Shown: positions 49,446 to 58,156, counted from the first letter of the stretch. The stretch: DNA of 64,000 nt from Polyangiaceae bacterium (GCA_013361525.1 JABFXY010000114.1:1-64000); one strand, 5' to 3'. A program made the numbers and translations. Notes: generated by a model not told the origin, from the letters alone.

Positions 49446-49677
49446 GAGACCTCCTCGAGGCGTCTCGGCACGCCGCGGCTCTCGTGCCTTGGCAGCTCTT
49501 GGGCCAGTCGGGTTTTATCGACGCAGGAGGCCGTCGGACGTGGGGCATCGCGCCACGAGAATTCGAGCTCTCAGCCCGCGGGCGCGGCAATTCCCCAAAG
49601 GTGTCCGAGCGAAAGACGCTATTCGCTGCGCGCTGCGATCGGCGCCACAGCCGATGCAACTTGCTACACAGATGCCC

Positions 49678-49715
49678 CAGCACCGCAATGACCAGTCATT
49701 GGGAGTTTGGTGCTG
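49678..49715. ncRNA. Nested hairpin, candidate structured RNA element
   Basis: Outer arms CAGCACC (49678-49684) and GGTGCTG (49709-49715) enclose a perfect inner pair CAATGAC (49686-49692) and GTCATTG (49695-49701). The left side is nearly continuous (1-base bulge); the right has a 7-base bulge. No gene overlaps it. Transcription has not been shown. Confidence 0.3.
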
Positions 49716-49875
49716 CGCGGACCAGCAACCTAGCACGCTATTATTGGCTAGCTAGCTATTTTATTTCGCGCGAGCACGACGGCTCGGGTCCCGCCTGGGG
49801 GTGTGCTTCGCTGCGCTTCGCACTGGGCACCCAAGCCTGTGCGCGCCCATTTGCAGGTTGCGGGGTCGATCCGAC

Positions 49876-49919
49876 GCCGGCCGATGGCCGGCTCTTGGAC
49901 GGTCTTGGTGCTCCAAGAC
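49876..49919. other. Two adjacent perfect hairpins
   Basis: GCCGGCC-GAT-GGCCGGC (49876-49892) is followed by GTCTTGG-TGCT-CCAAGAC (49902-49919). Both are 7-bp stems with short loops. They lie in the gene-free gap downstream of a DedA-like gene and could mark its 3' end or part of a structured RNA. Confidence 0.4.
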
Positions 49920-50053
49920 GCGCGCGGCCGGGCCGGTCGGCTGCCCAAGAGTTGCTCACACACGCGCGCGCGACACTTGCCGATTGTCGGCTCGCGAGAG
50001 GTCGCGACTTCGGCGCGCGCGTAGTCACTAGTTCGAAGTCGACTGTCGCTGGT

Positions 50054-50668
50054 TCAGAAACTCCAACCTAGGCGGATTAGGTAGAAGTACGCGACGATCT
50101 TGGGAATCCTCAGTACACACAGGATCGCAAATAGTGGATATGGCAAACGGTTCAATCCGGAGAGGTAGCAGAGGAACGAGTAGGGGACGGGGAGCAGGCT
50201 GCCCAGCACCATCGCCCAGGTTCCCCAGCGCTCGACGACGGCTGCCATGGTCGTTTTGACCTTCGCGGCCCGGCGCAGGATGAACTTCAACCGCGAGGCC
50301 TTCATCGCGATGTAGTAGGCGACGTGACCGCCGGCGATGGAGCCGACGGAGATCGCCGCGAGCGTGAGGAGGGGTGACGCGCCGCCGGTCACGGAGGCGA
50401 GCATGTAGAACTGGGGCGGAATCGGGAAATGCAGGCCGTCGGCGATGAACGTCCCGACGCCCATGCCGAGGTAGCCCATCGAATCGACGAACGCGGTGCC
50501 GAGCCGCTGGAGGTCGTCGCGGTAGTAGTGCCCGGCCGTGCCGATGATCACGAACAACAGCGCAAGGCCGGCGACCATCTTCGCGAGAAACCCGATGCCG
50601 CGGAGTGGCGGGCGGCCGTGCGCGATCGGTTCGTCGACGTCGACGGGATCGCTTCTGCATTCGGCCAT
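50054..50668 (-). CDS. DedA/VTT-domain (SNARE-associated) membrane protein
   Basis: 204 residues with about five membrane helices. First helix FLAKMVAGLALLFVIIGTAG. The VTT-type core is in MGVGTFIADGLHFPIPPQFYMLASVTGG, ISVGSIAGGHVAYYIAMKASRL (conserved G-x-x-x-G and arginine) and WAMVLGSLLPVPYSFLCYLSGL. DedA/YqaA-type proteins act in lipid-carrier translocation and membrane homeostasis. The position of FPIPPQ differs from the E-x-x-x-P-x-P-x-E of classical DedA, so it is closer to the YqaA subgroup. ATG 50668 was chosen at the first methionine before the soluble N-terminus. Confidence 0.82.
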   Translation of the reverse strand: MAECRSDPVDVDEPIAHGRPPLRGIGFLAKMVAGLALLFVIIGTAGHYYRDDLQRLGTAFVDSMGYLGMGVGTFIADGLHFPIPPQFYMLASVTGGASPLLTLAAISVGSIAGGHVAYYIAMKASRLKFILRRAAKVKTTMAAVVERWGTWAMVLGSLLPVPYSFLCYLSGLNRLPYPLFAILCVLRIPKIVAYFYLIRLGWSF

Positions 50669-50747
50669 CGTTCGAACCAATGCACATATCCGACCAAGCT
50701 GCGAATCGCGCTCAGGCCGATGCCGAAATGATCGGACGCGCGAAACT

Positions 50748-51362
50748 TCAGTCGCGTGAAGGCCGAATGCGCACTTCGAGGAACGCGCGGCCCCCGACGA
50801 AGGGCGCCGCGCCGTCTCCGCTTTCGCCGTCGTTGCCCAGCGCAGCTGCGACGTCGGCGGTCGGCTCGGCGCCGAGCGCGAAGGCAAAGCCTTGGTCGCG
50901 GAACACGTCGACCGTCACGCGCCCGGCGAGGCCGAAGGTGTACGCCCCGAACTGCCGCTCCGTCGTGACGCGATCGATGCCGATGTAGCCGACGCGCGGG
51001 CGGACGCCGATTCGCACGATGCCGATCGGCCAGGCGAGGTCGATGCCGAGCGCAGCGTGCATGCAGAAGAGGCCGCCTTCGACGACGCCGGCGAACGCGC
51101 TGACGCCGAGCGCGTAGGAGCCCGAAGCCGTGTCTATGCCCGCGCCGACGTCCAGCTCGCCGCCGACGACCATCGAGTCGAAGAGTGCACGTGTCGTGGC
51201 GCCCGCCGACGCGCGAACCATCAACATCGGCTTCGTGGGGGAGGGCGCATCGAGGTCGGGATCCACCGTGACGACGTCGCTGGACGGTTCTTCGGCGAGC
51301 GCCGAGGTGGTGGCGAGGAGCGCCGCGACGGTCAGCGCGATGCGAAGGCCGATCAGTCGCAA
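50748..51362 (-). CDS. Small outer-membrane-like beta-barrel protein
   Basis: 204 residues from TTG 51362, which has AGGAGG seven bases upstream. Signal LRIALTVAALLATTSALAEE. The mature part is rich in alternating beta strands and Gly/Ala (VVGGELDVGAGIDTASGSYALGVSAFAGVVEGG, WPIGIVRIGVRPRVGYIGIDRV, AFVGGRAFLEVRIRPS), as in small outer-membrane barrels. No specific family. The start overlaps the stop of the upstream cysteine-rich gene by 10 bases, so the two are probably co-translated. Confidence 0.68.
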   Translation of the reverse strand: MRLIGLRIALTVAALLATTSALAEEPSSDVVTVDPDLDAPSPTKPMLMVRASAGATTRALFDSMVVGGELDVGAGIDTASGSYALGVSAFAGVVEGGLFCMHAALGIDLAWPIGIVRIGVRPRVGYIGIDRVTTERQFGAYTFGLAGRVTVDVFRDQGFAFALGAEPTADVAAALGNDGESGDGAAPFVGGRAFLEVRIRPSRD

Positions 51363-51727
51363 AGCCAATCCTCCTGGTACAGCTGGTAGAGGGGTGGTCC
51401 CTGTGGGTCGGCCTCCGCCTCGATGCGTGCAGCCAGCCGTTCGCAGACCTCGGCGGCCGCGATCTCGGCGCACTCCATCGAGCGCAGACAATCGCTTTCC
51501 CCCTCGGCGATGAGGGTGCCGTCGAGCTCGCGGGTGCAGCCGCCTTCTTGGATGCACGTCCACCGCGGGAGCTGCAGCTCGGGACAGCAGTCCATCAAAT
51601 GTTGCGCCGCTTGCTCACAGGCGAGCTCGCCGCGGTCGAGGTCGAACCCGAGCGACCCCGAGGCGATCGCGAGCACGAACGACAATGGAATGAACCCGAG
51701 CCGCGTCCGGCGGGCGTCGTTACGCAT
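51353..51727 (-). CDS. Small cysteine-rich secreted protein
   Basis: 124 residues. Signal TRLGFIPLSFVLAIASGSLG. The mature part is helical with nine cysteines, in pairs such as ELACEQAAQHLMDCCPELQLPRWTCIQEGGCTRE and SDCLRSMECAEIAAAEVCERL, probably disulfide-bridged. No family recognised. Overlaps the outer-membrane-like gene at its 3' end. Divergent from the flavoprotein gene. Confidence 0.7.
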   Translation of the reverse strand: MRNDARRTRLGFIPLSFVLAIASGSLGFDLDRGELACEQAAQHLMDCCPELQLPRWTCIQEGGCTRELDGTLIAEGESDCLRSMECAEIAAAEVCERLAARIEAEADPQGPPLYQLYQEDWLCD

Positions 51728-51861
51728 GGTCTGACGGTGCGTGTGCCGAGGCTCGCGGCGCCATCCATCGATCGTCGGGCCCACCCCCCGCTTTTTCTTC
51801 CCGACCCATGTCACAGGCGAAAAAGCGACCTCGTCTTCCGGCAAACCCAGGAGGTCGTCCC

Positions 51862-53079
51862 ATGAATCAGCTCTCGCTCGTCCCCGCCGCCGCGCGGGTG
51901 GTCGTTCTCGGTGCCGGATACGCAGGTGTGATCGCCGCCCTCAGGCTCGCCGGTAAAGCCGGAAGCTCGGCGCGGGTCACGCTGGTCAACGATCGGCCTG
52001 ATTTCGTGGAGCGAATTCGCCTGCATCAGGTCGCCACAGGACAAGCGGCAACGCCTCGAAGTCTCGCGCGGATGGTGCGCGGAACCGGCATCGAGCTCGT
52101 GATTGGGCGTGCGGAGTCGGTATTTGCGCCGGCGAGGCGCGTGTTCGTTCGAGGGCCGGAGGGAGAGCGCGAGCTCCGTTACGACTACCTCGTCTACGCG
52201 CTCGGCAGCGGCACGCCGCGGTCTCGTATCGAGGGCGCGGCCGAACATGCGCACACCGTTTCGACACGAGAAGCGGCGGAGGCGCTCGCGACGGAGCTCG
52301 CGAAGCTCGGTGCCGGAGGGCGCGTCGCCGTGCTCGGAGGCGGGCTCACGGGGATCGAGCTCGCGACCGAGCTCGCGGAGGCGCGGCCGGATCTCGCCGT
52401 CTCGCTCGTCAGCGCGAGCCGCGTCGCGCCGGGACTCTCCGCCGAAGGGCAGGAATACGTCGAGCGCACGCTCACCGAGCTCGGCGTCGAGATCGTCGCG
52501 CGCGCGGCGGTCGCCGAGATCACCGAGCGGGGTGTGCTCCTCGAGGGCGGAGACCACCGCGACGCGGATATCGTCGTCGATTGCACCGGGATGGGCGCGT
52601 CCGATCGCGCATCGAATTGGGGCCTCGCGTGCACGCCGAGCGGTCGGTTGAGCATCGACGAGACGCTCCGCTCCGTCTCCGACGAGCGGATCTTCGGTGC
52701 CGGTGACGGCGCGGCGATCGCCTCCGACGAAGCGGCATTTCTGCGGATGGCGTGCGCGACCGCGATGCCGCTCGGCGCGCACGTCGCCGACAACGCGCTG
52801 CGAGCGATCCGCGGTGAGCCGCTGGCGCCGTTCGGTTTCGGCTTCTTCGGCCAATGCATCAGCCTCGGCCGCAAGCGCGGCGTCGTTCAATACGTCGATG
52901 CGACCGACAGGCCGTCCGAGCGAATCACGACCGGTTGGCTCGGCGCGCGCTTCAAAGAGGGCGTCTGCAAATTCACGACGCTGGCCCTCGCGATCGAGCG
53001 AGTCTTGCCCGGAACGTACACGTGGCCCAAAAAGGGAGAGCCGATCGACTGGAAGGTGTCGGCCCGTTTGCCCGCGTGA
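51862..53079 (+). CDS. FAD-dependent oxidoreductase (type II NADH dehydrogenase-like)
   Basis: 405 residues. FAD site VVVLGAGYAGVIAALRLAG at the N-terminus, and NAD(P)H site VAVLGGGLTGIELATELAEA at about 155. The second FAD motif is ERIFGAGDGAAI. The C-terminal RKRGVVQYVDATD...TGWLGARFKEGVCKFTTLA is typical of the NDH-2-like group. No redox-active cysteine pair, so electrons pass to a quinone or other acceptor. A consensus AGGAGGTCG site precedes ATG 51862. An ECF41-type sigma factor follows directly; the pair is the well-known arrangement of an ECF41 gene with an oxidoreductase partner. Confidence 0.9.
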   Translation: MNQLSLVPAAARVVVLGAGYAGVIAALRLAGKAGSSARVTLVNDRPDFVERIRLHQVATGQAATPRSLARMVRGTGIELVIGRAESVFAPARRVFVRGPEGERELRYDYLVYALGSGTPRSRIEGAAEHAHTVSTREAAEALATELAKLGAGGRVAVLGGGLTGIELATELAEARPDLAVSLVSASRVAPGLSAEGQEYVERTLTELGVEIVARAAVAEITERGVLLEGGDHRDADIVVDCTGMGASDRASNWGLACTPSGRLSIDETLRSVSDERIFGAGDGAAIASDEAAFLRMACATAMPLGAHVADNALRAIRGEPLAPFGFGFFGQCISLGRKRGVVQYVDATDRPSERITTGWLGARFKEGVCKFTTLALAIERVLPGTYTWPKKGEPIDWKVSARLPA

Positions 53080-53084
53080 CCACC

Positions 53085-53993
53085 ATGCCCTTCGATTGGA
53101 CCTCTCGATTCGAGCAAGAGCGGCCGTACCTCTTCGCCGTCGCGTACCGCATGCTCGGCAGCGCGAGCGAGGCCGACGACATCCTTCAAGAGGCATGGCT
53201 TCGCGTTCGAACGAGCGAGGAGGTGCCGCGAAACGCCCGCGCATTCCTCACGACGGTCGTCGTTCGGTTGTGCCTCGACGCCGCGAAATCAGCGCGCGCT
53301 CGGCGCGAGACGTACGTCGGCCCTTGGCTTCCGGAGCCGCTCCTCGACGCGCCGAGCAGCGACGACGCGCACGCCGGTGCACCAGCGGAGGAGCGCGTCG
53401 GCATCCAGGAGTCGGTGTCGATGGCGCTGCTCGTCGTGCTCGAGACGCTCTCGCCGCTGGAGCGGGCGGCGTTCCTCCTGCGCGAGGTCTTCGACTACGA
53501 GTTCGAGGAGATCTCGTTGTGCCTGGGCCGCTCCGAGGCGGCTTGCAGGCAGCTCTTTCATCGCGCGAAAGAGCACGTGCTCGCGAAGCGAAGCCGATTC
53601 AAGCCGTCGGCCGCGGACGCCGATCGGCTCGTTCACGGCTTCATGCTGGCGGTCGCGACAGGCGACTTGTCCAGCGTCGAGTCGCTCCTCGCCGACGACT
53701 GTGTCGTCACCAGCGACAGCGGTGGGCGCGTCAGCGCCGCGCGCAAGCCGGTCATCGGAAAGGACCACGTCGCGAAGTTCTTCGTGGGCCTCGCAAAAAA
53801 GGCGCCGCCCGACCTGTCGCTCACCTTCGAGCACGTCAACGGTCAGCCCGCGTTCGTTCTTCGCGCGTTCGGCCGCCTCAACAACGTCGCGGTGTTCGAG
53901 GTCGTGGACGGCGCGATCAAGCGGATTCGCATCGTGTTGAACCCGGAAAAGCTCGCCCGCTTCGAGCGGGCGTTGGTCGCGCGAGCGCCGTAG
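53085..53993 (+). CDS. ECF41-type RNA polymerase sigma factor
   Basis: 302 residues. Region 2: FEQERPYLFAVAYRMLGSASEADDILQEAWLRV. Region 4: LSPLERAAFLLREVFDYEFEEISLCLGRSEAACRQLFHRAKEHV. A SnoaL-like domain follows, in which the ECF41 marks are visible: DSGGR (for DGGGK) near residue 208 and NPEKL (for NPDKL) near the C-terminus. In ECF41 proteins the C-terminal domain controls activity, replacing an anti-sigma factor. Known ECF41 targets are the neighbouring oxidoreductase gene and their own promoter. A GTG at 53076 would overlap the upstream stop (GTGA), so the two genes may be coupled. Confidence 0.92.
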   Translation: MPFDWTSRFEQERPYLFAVAYRMLGSASEADDILQEAWLRVRTSEEVPRNARAFLTTVVVRLCLDAAKSARARRETYVGPWLPEPLLDAPSSDDAHAGAPAEERVGIQESVSMALLVVLETLSPLERAAFLLREVFDYEFEEISLCLGRSEAACRQLFHRAKEHVLAKRSRFKPSAADADRLVHGFMLAVATGDLSSVESLLADDCVVTSDSGGRVSAARKPVIGKDHVAKFFVGLAKKAPPDLSLTFEHVNGQPAFVLRAFGRLNNVAVFEVVDGAIKRIRIVLNPEKLARFERALVARAP

Positions 53994-54049
53994 CTTGCGG
54001 GCAGGATGGGCTTGCGAGGCGGGTAGGGCGCGCGCTAGGAGGTCGATCG

Positions 54050-54709
54050 ATGCCTGCGTCGCGTGCGTGCTTCGTGTCCGCTTCGCTCCTGTTCGTGCTC
54101 GGCATCGTGGGCTGCGGGGACAAGCCCGCGGAGCCCGAACGTGCCGCGCCGCCGTCGACGGCCCATACGACGAGCGCGGCTCCCGCGACCGCGGGCTGGA
54201 GCGGCGAGACCGAAGCCCCGCCGCCTGGTGACGACGCAACGCTCGCGTGGGACGCACCCGGCGGCTGGAACGTCACCGAGACGAGCAAAACCGGACCGCG
54301 ACGAATGGGGTACTCCGTCCCCCGTGTCGGCGACGACAAAGAAGACGCGGAGCTACTCGTTCTCTACTTCGGAAAAGGGAAGAACGGCGAGCGCGACGCT
54401 CAATGGGACTCGTGGTTCGGGCAGTTCGACGGTGACGCGAAGAAGGACGCGAAGCGCGAGACATTCCCCGTCGGCGACAACACGGTCGAGACCTTCGAGT
54501 TCATCGGCAACTACAAGCTCAACATGGGACGGCAAGTCCCCGGGATGAAGCGGTCGCCCGTGCAGATGGTCAAAAAAGACTTTCGTATGATCGGGGCGGT
54601 CGTGAAGACGAAGGCGCGCGGCAATTGGTTCTTTCGACTGGTTGGACCGGACAAGACCGTCCTCGCTGCGAAGGATGGATTCGTCGAGATGCTGAAGAGC
54701 GTCCGCTGA
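54050..54709 (+). CDS. Hypothetical lipoprotein
   Basis: 219 residues. Signal FVSASLLFVLGIVGC with lipobox, then a Pro/Ala/Thr tether. The mature domain (about 65-219) looks like a compact alpha/beta domain: TLAWDAPGGWNVTETSKTGPRRMGYSVP, DAELLVLYFGKGKNGERD, and a C-terminal NWFFRLVGPDKTVLAAKDGFVEMLKSVR. Similar domains in this phylum are annotated only as hypothetical. AGGAGGTC precedes the ATG. Confidence 0.78.
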   Translation: MPASRACFVSASLLFVLGIVGCGDKPAEPERAAPPSTAHTTSAAPATAGWSGETEAPPPGDDATLAWDAPGGWNVTETSKTGPRRMGYSVPRVGDDKEDAELLVLYFGKGKNGERDAQWDSWFGQFDGDAKKDAKRETFPVGDNTVETFEFIGNYKLNMGRQVPGMKRSPVQMVKKDFRMIGAVVKTKARGNWFFRLVGPDKTVLAAKDGFVEMLKSVR

Positions 54710-54899
54710 TGTGGTAGGACCGGCGAGGTGGCTTTTGCCGACGAGGCATCGCCGCCCAGGGAGGGGTCACTCACTCAGCGCAATGGCCGTATCCGCTTCA
54801 CGAAGCCATGCTGCGACGAACGGCGCTGGGACAGCGCGCCGCACCTCGCCGCCCGTCTTCCCGAAGCCGATCACGATCGCGCCGGCGGTCATCCCGTCG

Positions 54900-55796
54900 A
54901 TGAGTGAAGTCTCGCGAGCGCTCGCATCCCTTGCGAAGACCGCATCGCGACGCGTTCATCCGAACGATCTGGATGCGCGCGACGAGGGGTTCATCGCGGA
55001 CATGCTGCCGCTGATGAACGTGCTCTACGACCACTACTTCCGATGCGAGACGGAGCTCGCCGCCGACATCCCGGAAGGGCCCGTCCTCATCGTCGCGAAC
55101 CACAACGGCATGACCGGCACGCCCGACATGTTCTGTCACATGACGGCGTTCTGGCGGCGGTACGGGACGGGGCGGCTCGGCTACGGGTTGATGCACGACG
55201 CGCCTTTTTCGTTTCCCGGCGGCGGCGCGTGGCTCAATGCCGCGGGGGCGATCGCCGCGAATCCGCGCAACGCCGAGCGCGCGTTGGATCGCAACGCGGC
55301 AGTCCTGGTTTTTCCGGGCGGCGACGTGGACGCGTGCAAGCCGTTTCGAGATCGTTACAAGGTCAGCTTCGGCGCGCGGCGCGGGTTTCTGCGCGTGGCG
55401 ATTCGACGGCGCGTGCCCATCGTCCCTGTCGTCAGCGCCGGCGGCCACGAGTCGCTGTACATCGCCGCGCGCGGCGATCGGATCGCCCAGGCCCTCAAGT
55501 TGCCGCGCATCTTCCGGTCGAACGTTTTCCCGCTCGGCGTCGCGATGCCGTGGGGAATCGTCGCGGGTGTCCCGCTTCCGCATCTGCCGCCGCCGGTCAA
55601 AATCCACACCAAGATCCTCGCCCCGATCTTGCTCGATGCTCCCGTATCGGCCTCAAACGATGCGCGCGCGCTCGATTCGTCGTATGAACACGTCGTGGGT
55701 CTCATGCAGCAAGCGATGAACGACCTCCGCTCCGAGCGGCGTCATGGTCTGTTCCCGCGATCGAAAGCGGCCTCTGGATCGAAGGCAGGGGGCTGA
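54900..55796 (+). CDS. Lysophospholipid (1-acylglycerol-3-phosphate-type) acyltransferase
   Basis: 298 residues from ATG 54900. PlsC-type motifs: block I NHNGMTGTPDMF in place of the classic H-x4-D, block III LVFPGGDVDACKPF (FPEG-like, important for binding), and later VPIVPVVSAGGHESL. The wider spacing between His and Asp matches the TMEM68/DGAT-like branch rather than E. coli PlsC. It likely acylates a glycerolipid at the inner membrane. The reading frame is open back to 54711 and ATG 54783 is another possible start; the added stretch is Ser/Arg/Pro-rich. The TonB-like gene starts three bases after its stop. Confidence 0.82.
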   Translation: MSEVSRALASLAKTASRRVHPNDLDARDEGFIADMLPLMNVLYDHYFRCETELAADIPEGPVLIVANHNGMTGTPDMFCHMTAFWRRYGTGRLGYGLMHDAPFSFPGGGAWLNAAGAIAANPRNAERALDRNAAVLVFPGGDVDACKPFRDRYKVSFGARRGFLRVAIRRRVPIVPVVSAGGHESLYIAARGDRIAQALKLPRIFRSNVFPLGVAMPWGIVAGVPLPHLPPPVKIHTKILAPILLDAPVSASNDARALDSSYEHVVGLMQQAMNDLRSERRHGLFPRSKAASGSKAGG

Positions 55797-55798
55797 TC

Positions 55799-56764
55799 AT
55801 GGGCCGCGTCGAAGTTGGTGTGTTGATCGCTGCGATGGCCCTGCACGGCGGAGGCCTCGCGATCGCGCGAGCCATCCCCGAGCTCACGCCTGCACGCGCT
55901 GCGTTCACCGAAGTGATGATGCTCGAGGTCGAGGTCGCGCCCGAGCCGGTTCGGCGCGCGGTCGTAGCCGAGCAGCAGCCGGATCAGACGCAGCCTGAGA
56001 ACACGCAAGCCATCGCGATGAACACCGAGCAGCCGACCTCGAAAGGGCACCGCTCCAGCAGCGGCGCTGCGTCGAGCGAGCCCGGCTCCGGTGGTACGGA
56101 CGAGAATTCGAGCTCCGAGGGCGTCGTCACGGGTCCTGGTACGCCGGGTGAAGAGGATTGGACCGGTCCGCCCGGGGGCCCGGGTACCGGGCCCGGAGGC
56201 CCGCCGGGGATCAGCCCGCTCGCGGCCGCGATCGCGTTGAACAACGCAGCTGCGCCCGCCGCGCCTACCGAGGCGCCGAAGGCGAAGAAGGCCGACCGAG
56301 ACTCGGCGAACCGCGTCATCAAGGACGAGCTTCGCAAGAAGGACAAAGCCCTCGGCCTGGATCTTCCCGCCGCCGGCACGATCGCCAGCATGATCAAGGC
56401 GCAGATGCAGGGCTCCGACGCGCCTGGCGACGCGAAGGCGTCGTTCCAGGTCGTCTTGGGTCCCAGCGGGAACGTCCAAGCCGTGAAGGTGCTCAGCTTC
56501 GCGGGCGGCGCCGCGTCGACGTACGAGGGGATCGCGCGAAACGTGAAGGCTGCGCTCTCCGCGCGGAAGCTGAACCTGACCGAGGACTACAAGAAGGGCG
56601 CGATCGTCGTCGTGAACGCCCAGTCCAAGATGCAGATGCCCTCGGGCGCCGAGGTCGGCGCCGGGTTGAAGTTCAGCCTCAAGCAAGAGTTCGATGTCGC
56701 CGACATCGGCGCGAGCCCGGTTCGCGTCGTGAAGGTGAACTTCAGCGCCAAGCCCGTGGAGTAG
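55799..56764 (+). CDS. TonB-like protein with C-terminal energy-transducer-type domain
   Basis: 321 residues. One N-terminal helix (VGVLIAAMALHGGGLAIA), then a long Gly/Pro/Ser/Glu linker (about 60-165), which could span the periplasm. The C-terminal 100 residues (KASFQVVLGPSGNVQAVKVLSFAGGAASTYEGIARNVKAALSARKLN) have the TonB/TolA-type pattern of two strands, a helix and a strand. ExbB/ExbD genes are not beside it, so a TonB function is not certain; many myxobacterial paralogues exist. It starts three bases after the acyltransferase stop. Confidence 0.72.
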   Translation: MGRVEVGVLIAAMALHGGGLAIARAIPELTPARAAFTEVMMLEVEVAPEPVRRAVVAEQQPDQTQPENTQAIAMNTEQPTSKGHRSSSGAASSEPGSGGTDENSSSEGVVTGPGTPGEEDWTGPPGGPGTGPGGPPGISPLAAAIALNNAAAPAAPTEAPKAKKADRDSANRVIKDELRKKDKALGLDLPAAGTIASMIKAQMQGSDAPGDAKASFQVVLGPSGNVQAVKVLSFAGGAASTYEGIARNVKAALSARKLNLTEDYKKGAIVVVNAQSKMQMPSGAEVGAGLKFSLKQEFDVADIGASPVRVVKVNFSAKPVE

Positions 56765-56776
56765 CGCGGGCGCGCG

Positions 56777-56806
56777 GTCCGCGGGCCGAAACGCGAAAAC
56801 GCGGAC
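56777..56806. terminator. Stem-loop between convergent genes
   Basis: GTCCGCG (56777-56783) and CGCGGAC (56800-56806) form a 7-bp stem with a 16-base loop that contains AAACGCGAAAA. It lies in the 50-base gap between the TonB-like gene and the convergent DUF192 gene. Weak, with no T-run. Confidence 0.35.
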
Positions 56807-56814
56807 GCCGGCGC

Positions 56815-57459
56815 TCAGGCCTTCGGCACCTTGACCTTCATCCCGGCTTTCACGCCGTGTTTACGGCTCCATCCGGCGTTGACCTCGAGCACGTAGCGAG
56901 CGTTGCAGCCGGAGCTGAAGGTCTCGTCGGTGAGGGTCGGGGTGTTCTCTTCGATTGCGACGATCGTCCCGTCGGCGGCGATGAACATCATGTCGAGCGG
57001 GATGCAGGTGTTTCGCATCCAGAAGTTGAGCTCGCGGTCGTACTCGAAGATGAACAGCATGCCGTCGTTTTCCGGCAGGCTCGTTCGGTACATCAGGCCG
57101 CGCATGCGGTGCTCGTCCTCTTTGGCGATCTCGGCATCGACGGTCAGGAGGCCTTCGGACGCGCCGCGAATCTCGACGCGCTTTCGCACGAGCTCGGGCA
57201 CGGGCCCGGGATCGGCTGGGCATCCAGGCGCGGGAACGGGTCCGGTGACGGTCCGCGTGGGCTCGGCAGGGGTCTCTTTGAGGCAGCGGTTGGGCAGGAT
57301 CGGTCGCGACGGCGTCGTCGTCGTCTGCGCTGGCTCAGACTGGCCCTTCGCCTCGGTGCTGTCCCTCGTCACGGTCGGCTCGGGCGCGCGCGGATCACAG
57401 GCGCAAAGGGACGAAGCGAGGACGAGAGCGACCGCGAGGCCGTGCGAAGTCCGTGACAT
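56815..57459 (-). CDS. DUF192-family lipoprotein
   Basis: 214 residues. Signal GLAVALVLASSLCAC with lipobox, Thr/Pro linker. The C-terminal 115 residues match DUF192: VDAEIAKEDEHRMRGLMYRTSLPENDGMLFIFEYDRELNFWMRNTCIPLDMMFI, then GTIVAIEENTPTLT and RYVLEVNAGWSRKHGVKAGMKV. The domain is a small beta-fold of unknown activity, exported in most bacteria. ATG 57459 begins right at the signal peptide. Confidence 0.88.
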   Translation of the reverse strand: MSRTSHGLAVALVLASSLCACDPRAPEPTVTRDSTEAKGQSEPAQTTTTPSRPILPNRCLKETPAEPTRTVTGPVPAPGCPADPGPVPELVRKRVEIRGASEGLLTVDAEIAKEDEHRMRGLMYRTSLPENDGMLFIFEYDRELNFWMRNTCIPLDMMFIAADGTIVAIEENTPTLTDETFSSGCNARYVLEVNAGWSRKHGVKAGMKVKVPKA

Positions 57460-57558
57460 CGGGAGCTTCTTACTACTGGGCACGAGCCGCCTCAAACAGC
57501 CGGCGAAGAGCAAGGTCAAAACACCTCATGAATCGTTCGGCCTGGCGAGACAATTGCT

Positions 57559-58137
57559 ATGCTCGCGGCCATGCGCTCCACCCGGTTGCTTGTCTTCGTC
57601 GGGATTGCCCTGATGGCGCCGACCGGACTGATGCTCGTCGCCTCCGCGGGGTGCGACAACACTGTCATCGTCCCTGACGGGGACGGCGGCAGTGGTGGGA
57701 GCGGCGGGGAAGGGGTCGGACTCATCCCTTCGACCAACACCGGCCTTGGTGGTGAAGACGCCGGCCACGATGCCTTGAACGAGTTCATCGATCCGGGCTG
57801 CAAAGATCAGCCGCCTCCGCTCGAGGACTTTCAGTGCGACCCGGAGAACCAAGGCAACGGCGACTGCCAGATCGGCGAGGGTTGTTACATCTACGTCGAC
57901 TACCCCGAAGATCCGTGCGGCCAGGAGATCTACGGCTCACTCTGTTTGCCGGAAGGCTTCGGTCAGCAGGGTGATCCTTGCGGCGGCGCGCAAGATTGCT
58001 CCGCCGGCCACGTCTGCGTCGTCACCGGCTCCGGCACCCAATGCGTCGTGATGTGTGATCTCGACGGTCCGAGCGACTGCCCGTCGGGCCTCGTTTGCGA
58101 GCCCATCGACGTGGATGGCTTCGGCGGTTGTCTGTAA
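57559..58137 (+). CDS. Gly-tethered cysteine-rich lipoprotein
   Basis: 192 residues (ATG 57571 is also possible). Signal LLVFVGIALMAPTGLMLVASAGC, then Gly/Ser tether (GDGGSGGSGGEG). The mature part has about 14 cysteines in short loops (CQIGEGCYIYVDYPEDPCGQEIYGSLC, GDPCGGAQDCSAGHVCVVTGSGTQC, CPSGLVCEP). These loops resemble the disulfide-rich repeats often placed before MopE-like or binding domains in this phylum. Followed 19 bases later by the MopE-motif protein, so probably co-transcribed. Confidence 0.78.
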   Translation: MLAAMRSTRLLVFVGIALMAPTGLMLVASAGCDNTVIVPDGDGGSGGSGGEGVGLIPSTNTGLGGEDAGHDALNEFIDPGCKDQPPPLEDFQCDPENQGNGDCQIGEGCYIYVDYPEDPCGQEIYGSLCLPEGFGQQGDPCGGAQDCSAGHVCVVTGSGTQCVVMCDLDGPSDCPSGLVCEPIDVDGFGGCL

Positions 58138-58156
58138 ACCACCGAGCGAGAGCAAC

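Larger units (their letters stand above)
49446..50053. other. 608-base gap with dense perfect hairpins; no gene seen
   Basis: No frame here looks like protein. The right side of 49446 should hold the NtrC-type gene's promoter. A nested hairpin lies at 49678-49715 and two more at 49876-49919 (separate entries). Smaller ones include GCCGA-TTG-TCGGC near 49979 and TCGCGA-GAGG-TCGCGA just after. A short AT-rich stretch with TAGC repeats (GGCTAGCTAGCTATTTTATTT) stands out near 49746-49766. A structured non-coding RNA is possible. Confidence 0.4.

Noticed and set aside
49484..50071. 195-residue open frame in the gene-free gap
   Set aside because: Composition is not protein-like, there is no start signal, and it runs through the hairpins; better seen as non-coding.
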